Source of the DNA: Castanea sativa
Taxonomy: Eukaryota > Streptophyta > Magnoliopsida > Fagales > Fagaceae
DNA: 64,000 nucleotides
Direction of reading: 5' to 3'
NCBI RefSeq assembly: GCF_040712315.1
Contig: NC_134016.1
Span: forward strand, 28,744,003-28,808,002
Shown here in pieces: positions 1 through 11,240 of this stretch. The notes beneath the pieces were generated by a model. It was not told the origin of the DNA. It did no database searches and saw only the letters and a program-made list of their open reading frames with translations. The first letter of the stretch is position 1. Each line of letters starts with the position of its first letter. Position numbers and translations under genes: made by a program.

Positions 1-637
1 TATAGCAAATGGAACACAAGTTAGTTAATTGTATTAAATCAATTTCAAATAATGATCTCATTAAACTTTAAATGGACGTGAGACTCAATGCTGTGGAGTC
101 TAGGGGTGAAAATGTTTGAGTTATAGGATTAGCCGCATATTGTAATTGTACTTCTCTAAAAAAAAAAAAACTAAAATGGCACAATTAATAGTTGATAACT
201 TGATACAACAAAGTAAATTTTAAAAAAGTAATTAAGAACCAATTAATCAAATTAATTATGACATTTGGAGCACTTTTCTCACCTTATACTTATCCTTGTT
301 ATGGGTTTTCTTAATTTTTTTTAAATTAAAAAAAAATCTCATTTTTCTTTCCAAAGTTATTTTCCCTCTCTAATTTTGCCTTAAACTCTCTCTCCAAAGC
401 ACACGCATTAATTGCCTTCCAAATAACTCCATTATTCATCATGTATAATGTAATTATAATATACGTCTCATTTATGATAAAGTCATAAAGATGGTAGGTG
501 TTATTACTATCCAAATTAATGTCAATTTTTGTAAAATTTTTATTATTTAATTTTTTTAGGCATAACAAAATTCATATAAATTTCATAACATTCTCAAATT
601 GGCACACCGTCTTGTACATGGACTATTAAGGAAAATG
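1..637. other. AT-rich intergenic DNA, no gene seen
   Basis: Only short chance reading frames, for example an 80-codon minus-strand frame at 326-568 of low-complexity composition. I see no domain, splice pattern or repeat boundary that I can support. Confidence 0.6.
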
Positions 638-826
638 AAAAGTTAGCGGACGCTTTAAAGGTATTGGTTTAGAAAGTATTTTTATAAATTTTTTTATGAA
701 AAAGGAAAAAAGTAATTGATTTTTTTATAAAAAAAAAATTAGATTTTCCATTAAATTGATATTAAAAGTTTTGTGAAATTGTCCATTAACAAATGCCTTG
801 AGAGCACCCGTTAACCTCACCCTTAA
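638..826. repeat. Fold-back MITE-like repeat, family A
   Basis: The left half reads 'ggtattggtttagaaagt', then an A/T-rich centre, then an inverted half ending 'cattaacaaatgcc...gcacccgttaac'. The same pair of inverted halves recurs at about 4276-4450, 6735-7340, 13990-14112 and 36975-37165. This supports a dispersed, non-coding fold-back family. No duplication was confidently delimited, so the ends are approximate. Confidence 0.45.
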
Positions 827-1155
827 TATATATATATTTTAGGGGAAAGGTAGTAGGCTAATTTATAAATGATATAAATTTTTATTTTGTATGTGACTTT
901 ATTGTTATTTAATTGATTCCCTTCATGATCACTTATTCAAAACTCATGTTTGGTTGTTAATTAAAAAGATACAAATATCTTCTTAAAATTGGTGAAATTG
1001 ATTAAGTTTTCAAGAGAAACCTATAGATCTTGGACCATAGACTAAAATTTGGGTTAAACTTCATATCTCTTACTCGACCACTAAAACACCAATTATATTC
1101 ACAAGAAAAAGTATAATTTTTTTTAATGTAAATTCAATGATTGTTTTTATAGTAT

Positions 1156-1203
<48 letters not shown>

Positions 1204-1361
1204 GCCTGTATTAATTTATTAGTCAAAATTTTCTATGTGCTTAAAAAAATCATGTTTTTATTCCTAATTGCACACAAAAGAATTTATTGTGAGTTTGTAT
1301 CAATAATCATATGATTTTACCCTCCCCTAAAAAATTATTATATGCACGGAGGTTTATGCTC

Positions 1362-1400
<39 letters not shown>

Positions 1401-1800
1401 GCAGTGAGATGATATGGGATTTTGGTTTTGATTATCTACAATTTCACTAAACTTTTTCAAGAATTTCAATATATATGGTTTGGATGTTGATTTTAGAGTA
1501 TCAATATGCCTAAAAATGGTAAATTGATTATAGTAGAGAATTTTCAGAAATGGGTTTTCTTTGTTTTTGTTTTTGTTGTAATATTGTCTTGTTAAATACT
1601 TTGGATAATATTATCCAGTCATTGTTAAAAATTAGTTTAATTTGATGTCATCAATTAAACAATAATTTTTTAGTATATTTATATTAATTAAATAGGTTAT
1701 ATATAAAAATAATTGTAACAATCATGGGGTGAAGTGAAATGAATTAATACAAAGTAGAGTTTTACAAGGCAGGGCAAAATTGGGGGCAAGATTGTTTGCC
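827..1800. other. Non-coding flank with AT and TTA microsatellites
   Basis: Contains an (AT)n run at about 1160-1202 and a (TTA)n run at about 1365-1397. The rest matches copy 2 of the duplication (about 9568-11860). No gene is supported. Confidence 0.6.
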
Positions 1801-2123
1801 TGTTTGAGATATATTAGCCCATTAGCATAAGCCTAAGCCTAATTCTACTTTGTGTGCAAGCCAAGTTTCCTACTTGTACTAGAAGTCTATTAGTTTAGGG
1901 TTTAGTCTACTATATATACACATGTTATGGTTCATTGTAATACAGGATTTGTTCTACACTCTAATATATTATTGATGTAGCCCTTTAGGGTTTCCTCCGT
2001 GGATGTAGGCCGTTAGGCTAAACCACGTAATCCTCTTGTGTTATTGTGTTCTATACTTTATGCTTTCGCTTCCGCATCCATAATAGCACATTCAACATGG
2101 TGTATCAATGCTAATATTTAACA
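1801..2123 (+). repeat. TRIM 5' LTR
   Basis: 323-bp terminal repeat beginning TGTTTGAGA and ending TTTAACA. It contains a TATA-like stretch near 1910 (ctatatatacac). Confidence 0.85.
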
Positions 2124-2136
2124 TGGTATTAGAGCT
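2124..2136 (+). other. TRIM primer-binding site (Met tRNA type)
   Basis: TGGTATTAGAGCT abuts the 5' LTR end. The usual plant initiator-Met primer site is TGGTATCAGAGC. Confidence 0.8.
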
Positions 2137-2414
2137 GTCTTCCTATGACCATGGTTTTCTGTTCTTACGGTGTATTAAGAGCAATCTTTGTCTTCCTCGG
2201 TGTTTCTTCGCTGCGTTCATCTTTTTTTGGTTTTCCACTACTGCCGTCAAAATTCTTCGGTATAGTCATGTTACCATTAGAAGTCGCATCAACACTGCAA
2301 GACCATTGCCTTTCTCAAGCCACCGTCACAGAGCCAAACTTCATTCAAGGGATCTTTTCAACCTAATCAAATCTCAAGATTTCATCAAGTTTCCATCTTG
2401 AGTTTGAGAGGGGG

Positions 2415-2737
2415 TGTTAGAGATATATTAGCCCATTAGCATAAGCCTAAGCCTAATTCTACTTTGTGTGCAAGCCAAGTTTCCTACTTGTACTAGAAGT
2501 CTATTAGTTTAGGGTTTAGTCTACTATATATACACATGTTATGGTTCATTGTAATACAGGATTTGTTCTACACTCTAATATATTATTGATGTAGCCCTTT
2601 AGGGTTTCCTCCGTGGATGTAGGCCGTTAGGCTGAACCACGTAATCCTCTTGTGTTATTGTGTTCTATACTTTATGCTTTCGCTTCCGCATCCATAATAG
2701 CACATTCAACATGGTGTATCAATGCTAATATTTAACA
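2415..2737 (+). repeat. TRIM 3' LTR
   Basis: 323-bp terminal repeat beginning TGTTAGAGA. It differs from the 5' LTR at the fifth base and once more (A/G in 'gttaggctRaacc'). Confidence 0.85.
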
Positions 2738-3567
2738 GCCCCGTTATGCAAGGCAGGGCAAGGACAAGGCAAAAATAAAACTATGCAGGGCAAGGATGAA
2801 GACCTCATCCTTTGGTCATGCCTCACCTCAATACCATCTCTAATTTTATGCAAAAAATTTAAACATTGGAAAATTTTTATCTCCAAATTTAAATGAGACA
2901 ACCAATTAATACTTTTATGTTGTATTTTAAATAGGATTTTTTGTTGTTGTTTTTAAAATCGGTTTGCAATCTTGCAACAATTTCTTTTAACACACTCTTT
3001 ATGAAAATTCACATCATTATCTATGAGTATTTTAATTATATGAGCATTATATTATCTAAATTGATCATTTGACATTTCACTATTACAATTTGTTTATGCG
3101 ATTAAAAGTATGGAAAATGCTAAAACTTTTACAAACTTTACTATACAACATTTACAAGCTAATGTAGCAAAATGATTGGTGGATTTGAAAAATATAATAA
3201 GAATCATTGTTGACCCATCAATCTATAAAAATTATGCAGTAAAATTTATTGAATATGTATCATCAATCTAAAGGAATTTTTTTTTTTCATTTTAATTAAT
3301 GGGAAAAGCCTATGAGGTGGCTCATAAAAGTGCTTAGGAAAAGGATGTATAGCAATTAAGAATCATTTATTATATGTAAAAAAGCAATTAAGATTCATTT
3401 ATTACAAAATAAAAGCAATTAAGAATCATTTATGACTATTAATAGTATATTTTAGGATGTTGATTCTTATTAATTAAAGCATTTAATAAGGATTCCCAAC
3501 AAAAAAAAATCATTTAATTAGGTGCATCTATAGGGACAATTCAACGATGCTCTTTCTTTCTGAGGGG
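2738..3567. other. Non-coding part of duplicated segment
   Basis: Matches 11862-12180 and 12826-13425. Includes a small AT-rich tandem array at 3345-3450. No coding signal. Confidence 0.6.
3345..3450 (+). repeat. Short AT-rich tandem repeat, about 3 units
   Basis: Units of roughly 36 bp built around 'gcaattaagaatcattta'. The matching array in the second segmental copy (13131-13300) has about five units, so it changed in length after duplication. Confidence 0.65.
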
Positions 3568-3711
3568 CTATATATACCGTGGTGTCAAGCTTAATGTTCA
3601 AACTTCAAACAAGCAGCTCGTTTCAAGGAAGCAAACTGGAGATGTACTTTGGTCGATTAGTGAATTACCAAAAAATTGGTAAAAATAATTTTCTGGTAAT
3701 TCACTGATTCG
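3568..3711 (+). promoter_or_regulatory. TATA-like box followed by a long-stem hairpin
   Basis: CTATATATACC at 3568-3578 is followed about 75 bases later by an inverted repeat. 'cgattagtgaattacca' (3654-3670) pairs with 'tggtaattcactgattcg' (3694-3711), with a stem core of 12 perfect pairs and a loop of about 23 bases. The equivalent site in the second copy (about 13425-13566) keeps the TATA and layout but has mismatches in the 3' arm. Whether it is transcribed is unknown. Confidence 0.35.
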
Positions 3712-3889
3712 CTTGAAGTTATTTTTCACATGAAGCTTGGACAAATTTTTCTTCACTACTGATTTGTAGGAATCTTCTCCAATCTATTACAAGGTAAATT
3801 TATTAAACCTTTAACATGTATTATTTAAATAAGTCACATAACCCATTATATAAGTCATGTGATCCTAAGTACACATAAATGGTCTTAAT

Positions 3890-4065
3890 GAATCAAGTGA
3901 TTTTTTTAAAATAATACAATTTCACAATAAATACTATGTGATAGGTTGTTATTGGTGAGTAAAAAGTAATTTCAATTGTGAATTCAAATTAAAACTAATA
4001 ATAACCTGCCACCTAAAATTTGTTGTGAAAGTGTTATGGATGTAATAGTTCTCTTTTATTAATCA
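3890..4065. repeat. Dispersed non-coding repeat, family B
   Basis: Shares 'aattcaaatt...aataataacctgccac...gttatgga' with 37316-37515 and 54075-54240, where the block begins 'acgttcacaacatttttacaatatt' or similar. Three related copies in one window support an interspersed repeat, perhaps a MITE. No coding capacity. Confidence 0.45.
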
Positions 4066-4275
4066 TCATGTAATGGGTTGGTGGAATTTTCCTTTAATTT
4101 GATTTTTTTTTTTTTCAGAAACTCCTTTAAGTTGATTCGAAAGTAAAATTTCCAAGAATTTTTCTTTTAAGCAAAGCAAGTAATTATTCAGTGAAATAGT
4201 AGCACACTAAATGCATGTCCCCTCCCCCTTCTCACATAATAATGGATTCCACAAATTAAATTAAGAGAAAATTTA

Positions 4276-4450
4276 ATGAGCGTTCTTGGGTATTGGTTTA
4301 CAAACTATTTTAGAAACTTTTTATGGGAAAAGTAAAAAAAAAAATTATTGGTTTCTTCGATCGATTTATATATTTCCCATAAAAGTAGCATTAAAACTTT
4401 TCAAAAATAGTTCATTAACAAAAGCTCTATGGGCACCCGTTAACTGGACC
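4276..4450. repeat. Fold-back MITE-like repeat, family A
   Basis: 'gggtattggtttacaaactattttagaaac' faces an inverted 'cttttcaaaaatagttcattaac...gggcacccgttaac'. The halves pair around an A-rich centre, as in the other family A copies. Confidence 0.5.
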
Positions 4451-4796
4451 CCTAAATTAATGGTGAGAGTCATTATTTATGCGAGAGTGGGAGTATGCAT
4501 TTATTGTGTTCCTAGAATTAAGCAAAGAACAAAGTTTAAAAATTGGGAAATTATTGTGTATTCTCAAAGTACTATAAATGCGTACTCCCTTATGTCATAT
4601 AAATGGTGAGTCCCACTAATTAAATTCATAGTGGGACTTACTATTCAGGTGAGAGGAGAGAGTAGCATTTATAGTACTTCGAGAGTACCTAATAATTTTT
4701 CCTAAAAATCACAATCCTCTTCTTCTGTTAAGAATCTATTATTCTTAACAGATTCCCATGTGCTTTTCTATCATTTCATAATTTCAAATGGAATTG

Positions 4797-4916
4797 GCTT
4801 GGGTCTAGCTAGTATCAAGTTACATTAGATCCATCACAATGGTGATATATGTCCAAAATTGGACATGTGTCATCCTTTTGATGGGTCTAGTGTAACTTAG
4901 CACTAAACCCAAGCTT
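4797..4916. repeat. About 120-bp fold-back palindrome, family C
   Basis: The left arm starts 'gcttgggtctagctag', the right arm ends 'cactaaacccaagctt', and the centre is GTCCAAAATTGGAC. The arms pair over nearly the full length at roughly three-quarters identity by eye. A decayed counterpart lies at 14276-14391 in the second segmental copy, so the element predates the duplication. Confidence 0.65.
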
Positions 4917-6270
4917 TACCCATTTCAAGTTCCAATATTTATAGTTGTTTACATTATTTCATAGTTTTTATTTATATATATAAAATAGTAAAAAGGTAGT
5001 AGATGTGAAAATAGCTTCCGCCTACATAAGCTTCTCAAGATCCTATATAAAAAAATAAAAAAATAAAAACTTTTTGGACACCCAAATTGAGCTTCTCAAT
5101 CCCCTATATGAAAAACTAGGAAAATTGCTATTTATCTTTTTATCTTTCTGTGATTTAACACTATCACAATTTAGTTAATAAAAATTTTAATTCATACATT
5201 TGTTCCCATAAAATCTAGATTAAAATATAATTGTTAGGGATCCATATAAATTGAGTGTCATTGCATTTTATTTGCGTTAACTCTCATTGGCTTCCCAGTA
5301 TGTAGCATTAGTTTGTTTGTTTTTTTTTTTTTTTTTAATGTTATATTCTAAAGTTGACCCTAGGTATAGAGAAAATAAGTCTCCCTAAAGGGAATAAAGA
5401 AAATTGACGAAGAAGAGAACAGGATATTCATTTGGGATCAAACAAAATTTTGCCCGCTTTCTACATACCTCTACGTTATTGATAGGCTTGGTAGGCTAAG
5501 TAATTCCAAACCAATCTAAATTATGTGATACCATATACTTATATTCTATAAAAGTTATGTCAGATGTTTTGTGGTTGCACAAATCCACGATCTCTCCTTT
5601 CTTTTTATAATTATTTTTATTATTATATTTTTCTACTTTTGTCATGTGACACTATGAATATTTTTTAAATAATTAATATATTTACTTTTATTGAAACTTT
5701 ATTTCCAAATTTTCAAGAAGTTTATAAAAAATACACCATAACTTTTCATTAAAAAAGAAAAAAGAAAAAAGATTGTATCGTATATGTCATGCTTGCATTA
5801 TGTGGCTCAAATCTTAATGTAAGTACAAGTTCTACAACATAAGTTTACTATATGACTCTTTGCCATTTACCCTAAAAAAAAAGTTTACTCTATGACTCAT
5901 TATAACTACATTAAAATTTTTAATAATTATCTTCTAGTTAAAATGTATTACCAAAATTTTAAGAAATGAAAATACCACTCTTTATTTACCTATACTCTTG
6001 ATTAACTTATTATTTGCATAAACATAATATTAGTATTAGAATATAAAAAGAATGTCATACAATAATTTATATATTTGGTATGGTAAATTGGCAATGCTCC
6101 ATAGTGAAGATATTAAGAATTTTTGTAATATTTTTTTCTAAACAAAAGAAAAGAAAAGAAGGAATGTGATAACATTGACTGATTTCTAAAAAAACTTAAA
6201 GTACTTTTATTGTCAAAGAGGTAGTATCTTGTGTAACGGTTGCATATGACATCCCTCTTATAATAATGGG
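4917..6270. other. AT-rich non-coding stretch
   Basis: Part of the segmental duplication (matches 14460-14592, 24736-25305 and 35997-36570). Contains poly-T at about 5321-5336 and short AT-rich runs. No gene recognised. Confidence 0.6.
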
Positions 6271-6605
6271 TTTTATTTTTATAGGTTTAAGCTTCAGTTT
6301 AGTGCATTAGTGCACTGGATCCAATACGGTACAAACATGTGTATCGTATTGTGTCCAATGCATTGATGCATTAGACCTAAGCCTTATTTACTTTCATATG
6401 AGAGAGATGTGGTATGCATTAGTGCATTAGTGCATTAGGTTTATTTTTATAGGTTTAAGCTTCAGTTTAGTGCATTAGTGCACTGGATCCAATACGATAC
6501 AAACACATGTATCATATTGTGTCCAATGCATTGATGCATTGGACCTAAGCCTTATCTACTTTCATATGAGAGAGATGTGGTATGCAAGGTTACACAAAAG
6601 AATAA
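6271..6605. repeat. Tandemly doubled fold-back palindrome, family D
   Basis: A block starting 'ataggtttaagcttcagttt' occurs at 6281 and again 168 bp later at 6449. Each block contains an imperfect palindrome of about 100 bp (for example 6283-6384) centred on ACATGT, with arms 'tagtgcattagtgcactgg' and 'ccaatgcattgatgcatta'. The second segmental copy has only one such block (about 36590-36740), so the doubling is specific to copy 1. Confidence 0.65.
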
Positions 6606-6734
6606 TAAATTTTTGTGCTTGAAAACTTGGGATTTGAAACTTTAAAAAAGGAAAAAAAAAAATTAAAAAATGGGAAAAAAAATGCTTGGATTTGCAAAGC
6701 TGAGAGTAATTTTATATGGGTTCAATTAATGGAT

Positions 6735-7340
6735 GCTAATGCCAGACATATATTAATAATCCATTTGAGGAAAATTTTTATGAAAAATTGAAAAAGATGT
6801 AAAAACGAAGTTTGTCACTTTTTTATTTTTCTATTAAAAGTTTCCTAAAATTGTTTATTAATATATGTCCTAATGACATAGGTTAGTAAAACCTACTTTT
6901 ATATAAGGAAATGCTAACAGATGCTCTAAAGGAATTTGTTAATGAACCATTTTAGGAAAGTTTTTGTGGGAAAAGAAAAAAAAAATTAATGTTTTAACGA
7001 TTTTTTTCTATTTGCCATAAAAATGGTGTTAAAAATAATTGCAGACCCCGTTAATATGACATTTTTATATATGGTCATGTTAACAGGTTCCCTTAGGGAA
7101 ATTGTTAATAAACCATATTGCTTTAAAGACACCCGTTAACATGACCCTATATAAAAAGGTTATGTTTACATGTGTTCACAATTGTTAACAAACTATTTTA
7201 GAAAAGTTTTGACATAGTTTTCATAGGAAATATAAAAAGCTGTCAAAAAAATTAATTCATTATTATTTTTCCATAAAATGTTTCTAAAAATAATTTCTAA
7301 AATAATGTCATTAAGCATTCGTTAACATTCTCTTTTATAT
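6735..7340. repeat. Cluster of family A fold-back repeats
   Basis: Several partial copies in a row carry 'tttgttaatgaaccattttaggaaagttttt' type arms (clearest at 6906-7075) and further pieces to about 7335. Matches 36840-37330 in the second segmental copy. Non-coding. Confidence 0.5.
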
Positions 7341-7451
7341 AGACAATTCAATAGATACCCCTTAACCCAAAAATAATAAATAATTAAACAAAAATAATGA
7401 AGTAACGTACTTAAATCGTTTAAAGTTTATACCCAAAAGCACAAAAGATAG

Positions 7452-7459
7452 ACTAAAAC
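7452..7459 (+). other. Left target-site duplication of hAT element
   Basis: ACTAAAAC, identical to 8649-8656. The uninterrupted site in the second segmental copy reads GGCTAAAACCC at about 37786-37796. Confidence 0.9.
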
Positions 7460-8648
7460 TAGACATGGCAAAACGGGTGGGTTGGGCTAGGTCAATCGGG
7501 TTACGAGTCAAACGGGTCACGGATCAAAAATGGTTATTTTAAGCGGTTTAAAAACGAGTTCGGGTCAATCGGGTTGCAGGTCAGGTCGGATCGGGTCGAG
7601 TCTTGTTGACCTGTATTTTTCACATGAATTATTTTATTTTATTTTTATAAAGAAAACAACATGTATTTTCCATTTGGAAAGTTGTGCAACAAATTACTTA
7701 ATATTAAATGCATTATTTTGAATTAACCACTTATATCAAGAATGAACTCAGTTAAACTTATTAATACTTATTCAATAATTTTAAAATTATACAAATCATA
7801 ACATTGTTATCTAAAACAAAATAACACAAAGATAAGTAAAACAAATACACATTTTTATTTCTACACAATATCAACATTCCAAAATATAAAACAAAATTAC
7901 AAATGACTTATTGGATAACTCATTTGATAAAGAATAAAAACATATAAGAAATTTACAATCTTGAAAATTAATTTTATAGTATATTATCAATTGTGGTTGG
8001 CACTATATTTCAATTTGAGATATACATTAAAGTTTGATTGCTTACTTATTTATACATGATCTCTTTTATGAATATCATATCATTGTTAAGCAACACACAC
8101 TCTAGGAAATACATAATTTATTTTGAAAAACCGTTTATTTCGGACATAAATTGTTAAAAAATAAGTCCAAGCATTCATAATTTATGCTAATTTAATACTT
8201 TGGTTTCACTATTTTCACACTTGTGAATGTTTTTTCACACATGTTTATAATTTTAAATCTATGTTCTTAACTCTACTGTAACCATATTATCTTGGCATGT
8301 ACTTTGTTATTTGATATCTAAAATTCTTACTCATTACAGAATGCTCAACTATTTATCTTTCAATTAATTTATCTAAAAATCTCAATTGTTACCTTAAAAC
8401 TCACAATAAACAATTAAACTACGATTGTCTTAATTTTACTATTTTTTTTTACCAAAAAAAAAGTTTAAAAAATGTGATTTTGGTTCGGGTTTGAGTCGGG
8501 GGTTTGGTCAGGTTGACCCACAAAAAACACGGATAGAGTCACAGGTCAATCCATTTTTGTTTTGGGTCAAAAAATCGGGTTCCGATCAGGTACTTTTTGG
8601 GTCAGGTCGGGTCGGGTCAGAAAATTCTAGCCCGTTTTGCCATGTCTA
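7460..8648. mobile_element. Non-autonomous hAT transposon (1189 bp)
   Basis: Perfect 18-bp terminal inverted repeats (TAGACATGGCAAAACGGG and its complement) are flanked by an 8-bp duplication, the length typical of the hAT superfamily. GGGTC/GGGTT words are concentrated next to both ends (about 7475-7610 and 8480-8625). The middle is AT-rich with no transposase or other reading frame of note, so the element would depend on an enzyme supplied elsewhere. It sits directly upstream of the mS35 exon-1 relic and interrupts its AAACCCTAA leader motif. Its absence from 37787 in copy 2 shows that it arrived after the segmental duplication. Confidence 0.9.
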
Positions 8649-8656
8649 ACTAAAAC
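8649..8656 (+). other. Right target-site duplication of hAT element
   Basis: ACTAAAAC, directly after the right terminal inverted repeat. Confidence 0.9.
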
Positions 8657-8955
8657 CCTAAACAAAGGAGCAGAGCAGCCATGTACATTTACATAAAGCG
8701 AACTCTATTCCCACCTCACACATTGCCTCGACCCAGACTTGCCAAATGGAAATGGATCCAATTTGACCTATACCCAAAAGCCCAAATTCCTCCATTGATG
8801 TAGAGGGCCTTAGTTATCCAGGTAATTTTCCAAATCATAACATATAGCTATTAAGTTTATCAACTTACCTTCTATTTGGTTACTGAGAAACCTCACCACG
8901 AAAATGAGGAAAAATTCATCGTCTCTGAATACTAGAATTATTTCATTCTATGTAG
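8657..8955 (+). pseudogene. mS35 exon-1 relic (third, most decayed copy)
   Basis: Aligns with 37797-38130. The shared leader 'ccctaaacaaaggagcag' precedes ATG at about 8682. Recognisable coding words follow ('acataaagcgaactctatt', 'ttgcctcgacccagact'), then a donor-like 'ccag/gtaattttcc' near 8821 and intron sequence to about 8955. Relative to the 37816 copy the exon lacks an internal piece, is shifted in frame, and has in-frame stops. No exon 2 follows. It is a dead duplicate of the truncated paralogue rather than of the intact gene, because the nucleotide match to 37816 is much closer. The hAT insertion directly upstream removed its original 5' flank. Confidence 0.75.
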
Positions 8956-9560
<605 letters not shown>

Positions 9561-9668
9561 TAAAAAATTCATGTTTGGTTGTTAATTAAAAAGATACAAA
9601 TATCTTCTTAAATTGGGTGAAACTGATTAAATTTTCAAGAGAAACCTATAGATCTTGGACTATAGACT

Positions 9669-9673
<5 letters not shown>

Positions 9674-9730
<57 letters not shown>

Positions 9731-9731
9731 A
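9674..9731. repeat. Compound (AT)n(GT)n microsatellite
   Basis: About 17 AT units run directly into about 11 GT units. Another short (GT)10 lies at 11221-11240. Confidence 0.9.
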
Positions 9732-9947
9732 ATAGAATTTTAAAGTATGTATGTAATAGAATTTTATATTGTAGACGGGAGTTGAACTCTATATATCTTA
9801 TTTAACTACTAAAACACCACTTATATTCACACAAAAAAGAATACATTTTTTTAAGTAAATTAAATATTGCATTTAAAGAGTTAGAAAATTGATTGTTTTA
9901 TATTATAACAAAATATATATGCTATATATAATTTTTGTATTGTGGGT

Positions 9948-10115
9948 TCTAGTTAGCTCAACTAATAAAGTTTTTGATGGTTGAATAAGAGATCTGGGTT
10001 TTAATCCCTGCTTTCACTAGAAACCGATTGGTATCTTGATTTGATGATAAAGAGCGCCCCCAAATTTATATGGATAGAGGTTAATACTCTTTTTTTTTTT
10101 TTTTAATCTTAATTT
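9948..10115 (+). mobile_element. tRNA-derived SINE
   Basis: 'tagttagctcaactaataaag' resembles a pol III A box region and 'gggttttaatccc' a B box. The body continues 'agaaaccgattggtatcttg' and ends in a T-rich tail after 'gaggttaatactc'. The same order of motifs is found at 62598-62712, so this is a family. Confidence 0.55.
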
Positions 10116-11220
10116 TTATTGTATGTAGTGAGATGATGTGGGATTTTGGTTTTATAATTTTTCACAAAAAATGCCCATGCACCTGTTAACTTTAAGCTGG
10201 TGGATATTACACCCCCTAAACTTTCATTTGTACCAATTTACTTCTTGAACTATATAAGTGTGCTAAATCACCACATTTGTTAGGCTGATTAAAATTCTAA
10301 CAAAATATTCACATGTGTGATAGAATATGCATGTGAGACACGTGATGCTTAAAAAACTAAATCTAGAATCTAAACCGAGTGGAAGGAGAGCGAGAAAAGA
10401 TGTTGAGAGAGAGATGATCTGTAAGAACCATTGTGGCATCCTTCCCTCTGGCGCCGGAAGTCCATCTTGTTGTCCATGTCCAACAGTGCCATCCAATCAT
10501 GTATTTGGATCTGCATCTCAAATCTCTCTAAATCCAGTTAGTTTCAATTTAAGAAGGTTATGATGGATCTAGATATAGGGGATTACGACTATGAAGATCC
10601 TTAGACTTTGATCCCTAAGAAACCCAAACAAAAAGAGGTTTTTTTTTTAATATAAATTTATTTATTTAGTTTTTGATTGAATGAATTTATATTTAATTTT
10701 TTTTACACAAGAAAAAAATATGAGTTTTGAGATGAATTTGGTGGAATTTAATTATGTGTGTTCTTGGAATCTAGAATTGGATTGGTGGGTTTTGGTAGTT
10801 TTCTTTGTTGGGTCGGTAAAGAAAACATTTCTAAACTTTTGCAACAATTTGAACTTATATGGTTTGGATGTTGATTTTAGAGTATCAATATGCCTAAAAA
10901 TGGTAAATTGATTATAGTAGAGAATTTTAAGAAATTTTTTCTCTTTATGATTATATGCACTTAGGTTTATGCATTGTATATATACACATATATGGTTTGT
11001 TTCTCTTTTTAAAAGTAGTGCAATTTTCGTTTTTTTGGATAGATATTATAGGATTTGAAACTTATAGAATATGCTCTATGATGATTACTCTTTACCATAA
11101 AATTATGACCCCAATGAATTTCTCTTTGATATAGATGAGATTTGAACATAAGTCTCTCAAGTCTCAATGACTACAAAATTTACAATTGCACTAATTGAAA
11201 CTCATAATTAAATATACATA
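10116..11220. other. Non-coding, includes copy-2-specific block
   Basis: About 10145-10830 has no counterpart in copy 1. It contains 'accccctaaactttcatttg', typical of MITE ends, and a GC-richer patch (about 10425-10620) with a short frame starting ATGATGGAT near 10560 that stops after about a dozen codons. This could be captured gene sequence, but I do not recognise it. About 11040-11215 may be an old SINE. Confidence 0.35.
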
Positions 11221-11240
11221 GTGTGTGTGTGTGTGTGTGT

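Larger units (their letters stand above)
1801..2737 (+). mobile_element. TRIM: miniature LTR retrotransposon
   Basis: Two 323-bp direct repeats (1801-2123 and 2415-2737) start TGTT and end TTTAACA, with only about two differences between them. They enclose a 291-bp core. Right after the left LTR is TGGTATTAGAGCT, matching the initiator-Met tRNA primer site with one change. Right before the right LTR is the purine tract GAGAGGGGG. The core has no gag or pol, so the element is non-autonomous. The homologous spot in the second segmental copy (about 11850-11875) is uninterrupted, so insertion followed the duplication. The target-site duplication is not clean. Confidence 0.85.
930..8955 (+). repeat. 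Segmental duplication, copy 1 (5' flank plus mS35 exon-1 relic)
   Basis: Collinear with 9560-38130. Anchors include 941-1040 with 9568-9665, 1480-1540 with 10858-10920, 2738-2860 with 11862-11980, 3120-3780 with 12880-13660, 4797-4916 with 14276-14391, 5225-5560 with 14583-14592 plus 24736-25020, 5770-5950 with 25285-25305 plus 36002-36070, and 8650-8955 with 37787-38130. After removing later insertions both copies are of similar size. The homology breaks inside what would be mS35 intron 1. Confidence 0.8.

Noticed and set aside
2108..2401. 97-codon frame in the TRIM core
   Set aside because: Starts inside the 5' LTR and crosses the primer site. No domain, and the family is non-coding.
1801..2737. 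Target-site duplication for the TRIM (TTGCC versus GCCCC)
   Set aside because: Only three bases are shared at the edges, so I do not claim a duplication even though the LTRs are nearly identical.
7530..7721. 63-codon frame in the hAT element
   Set aside because: Composed of GGGTC-type subterminal repeats and AT-rich core. Not a transposase.
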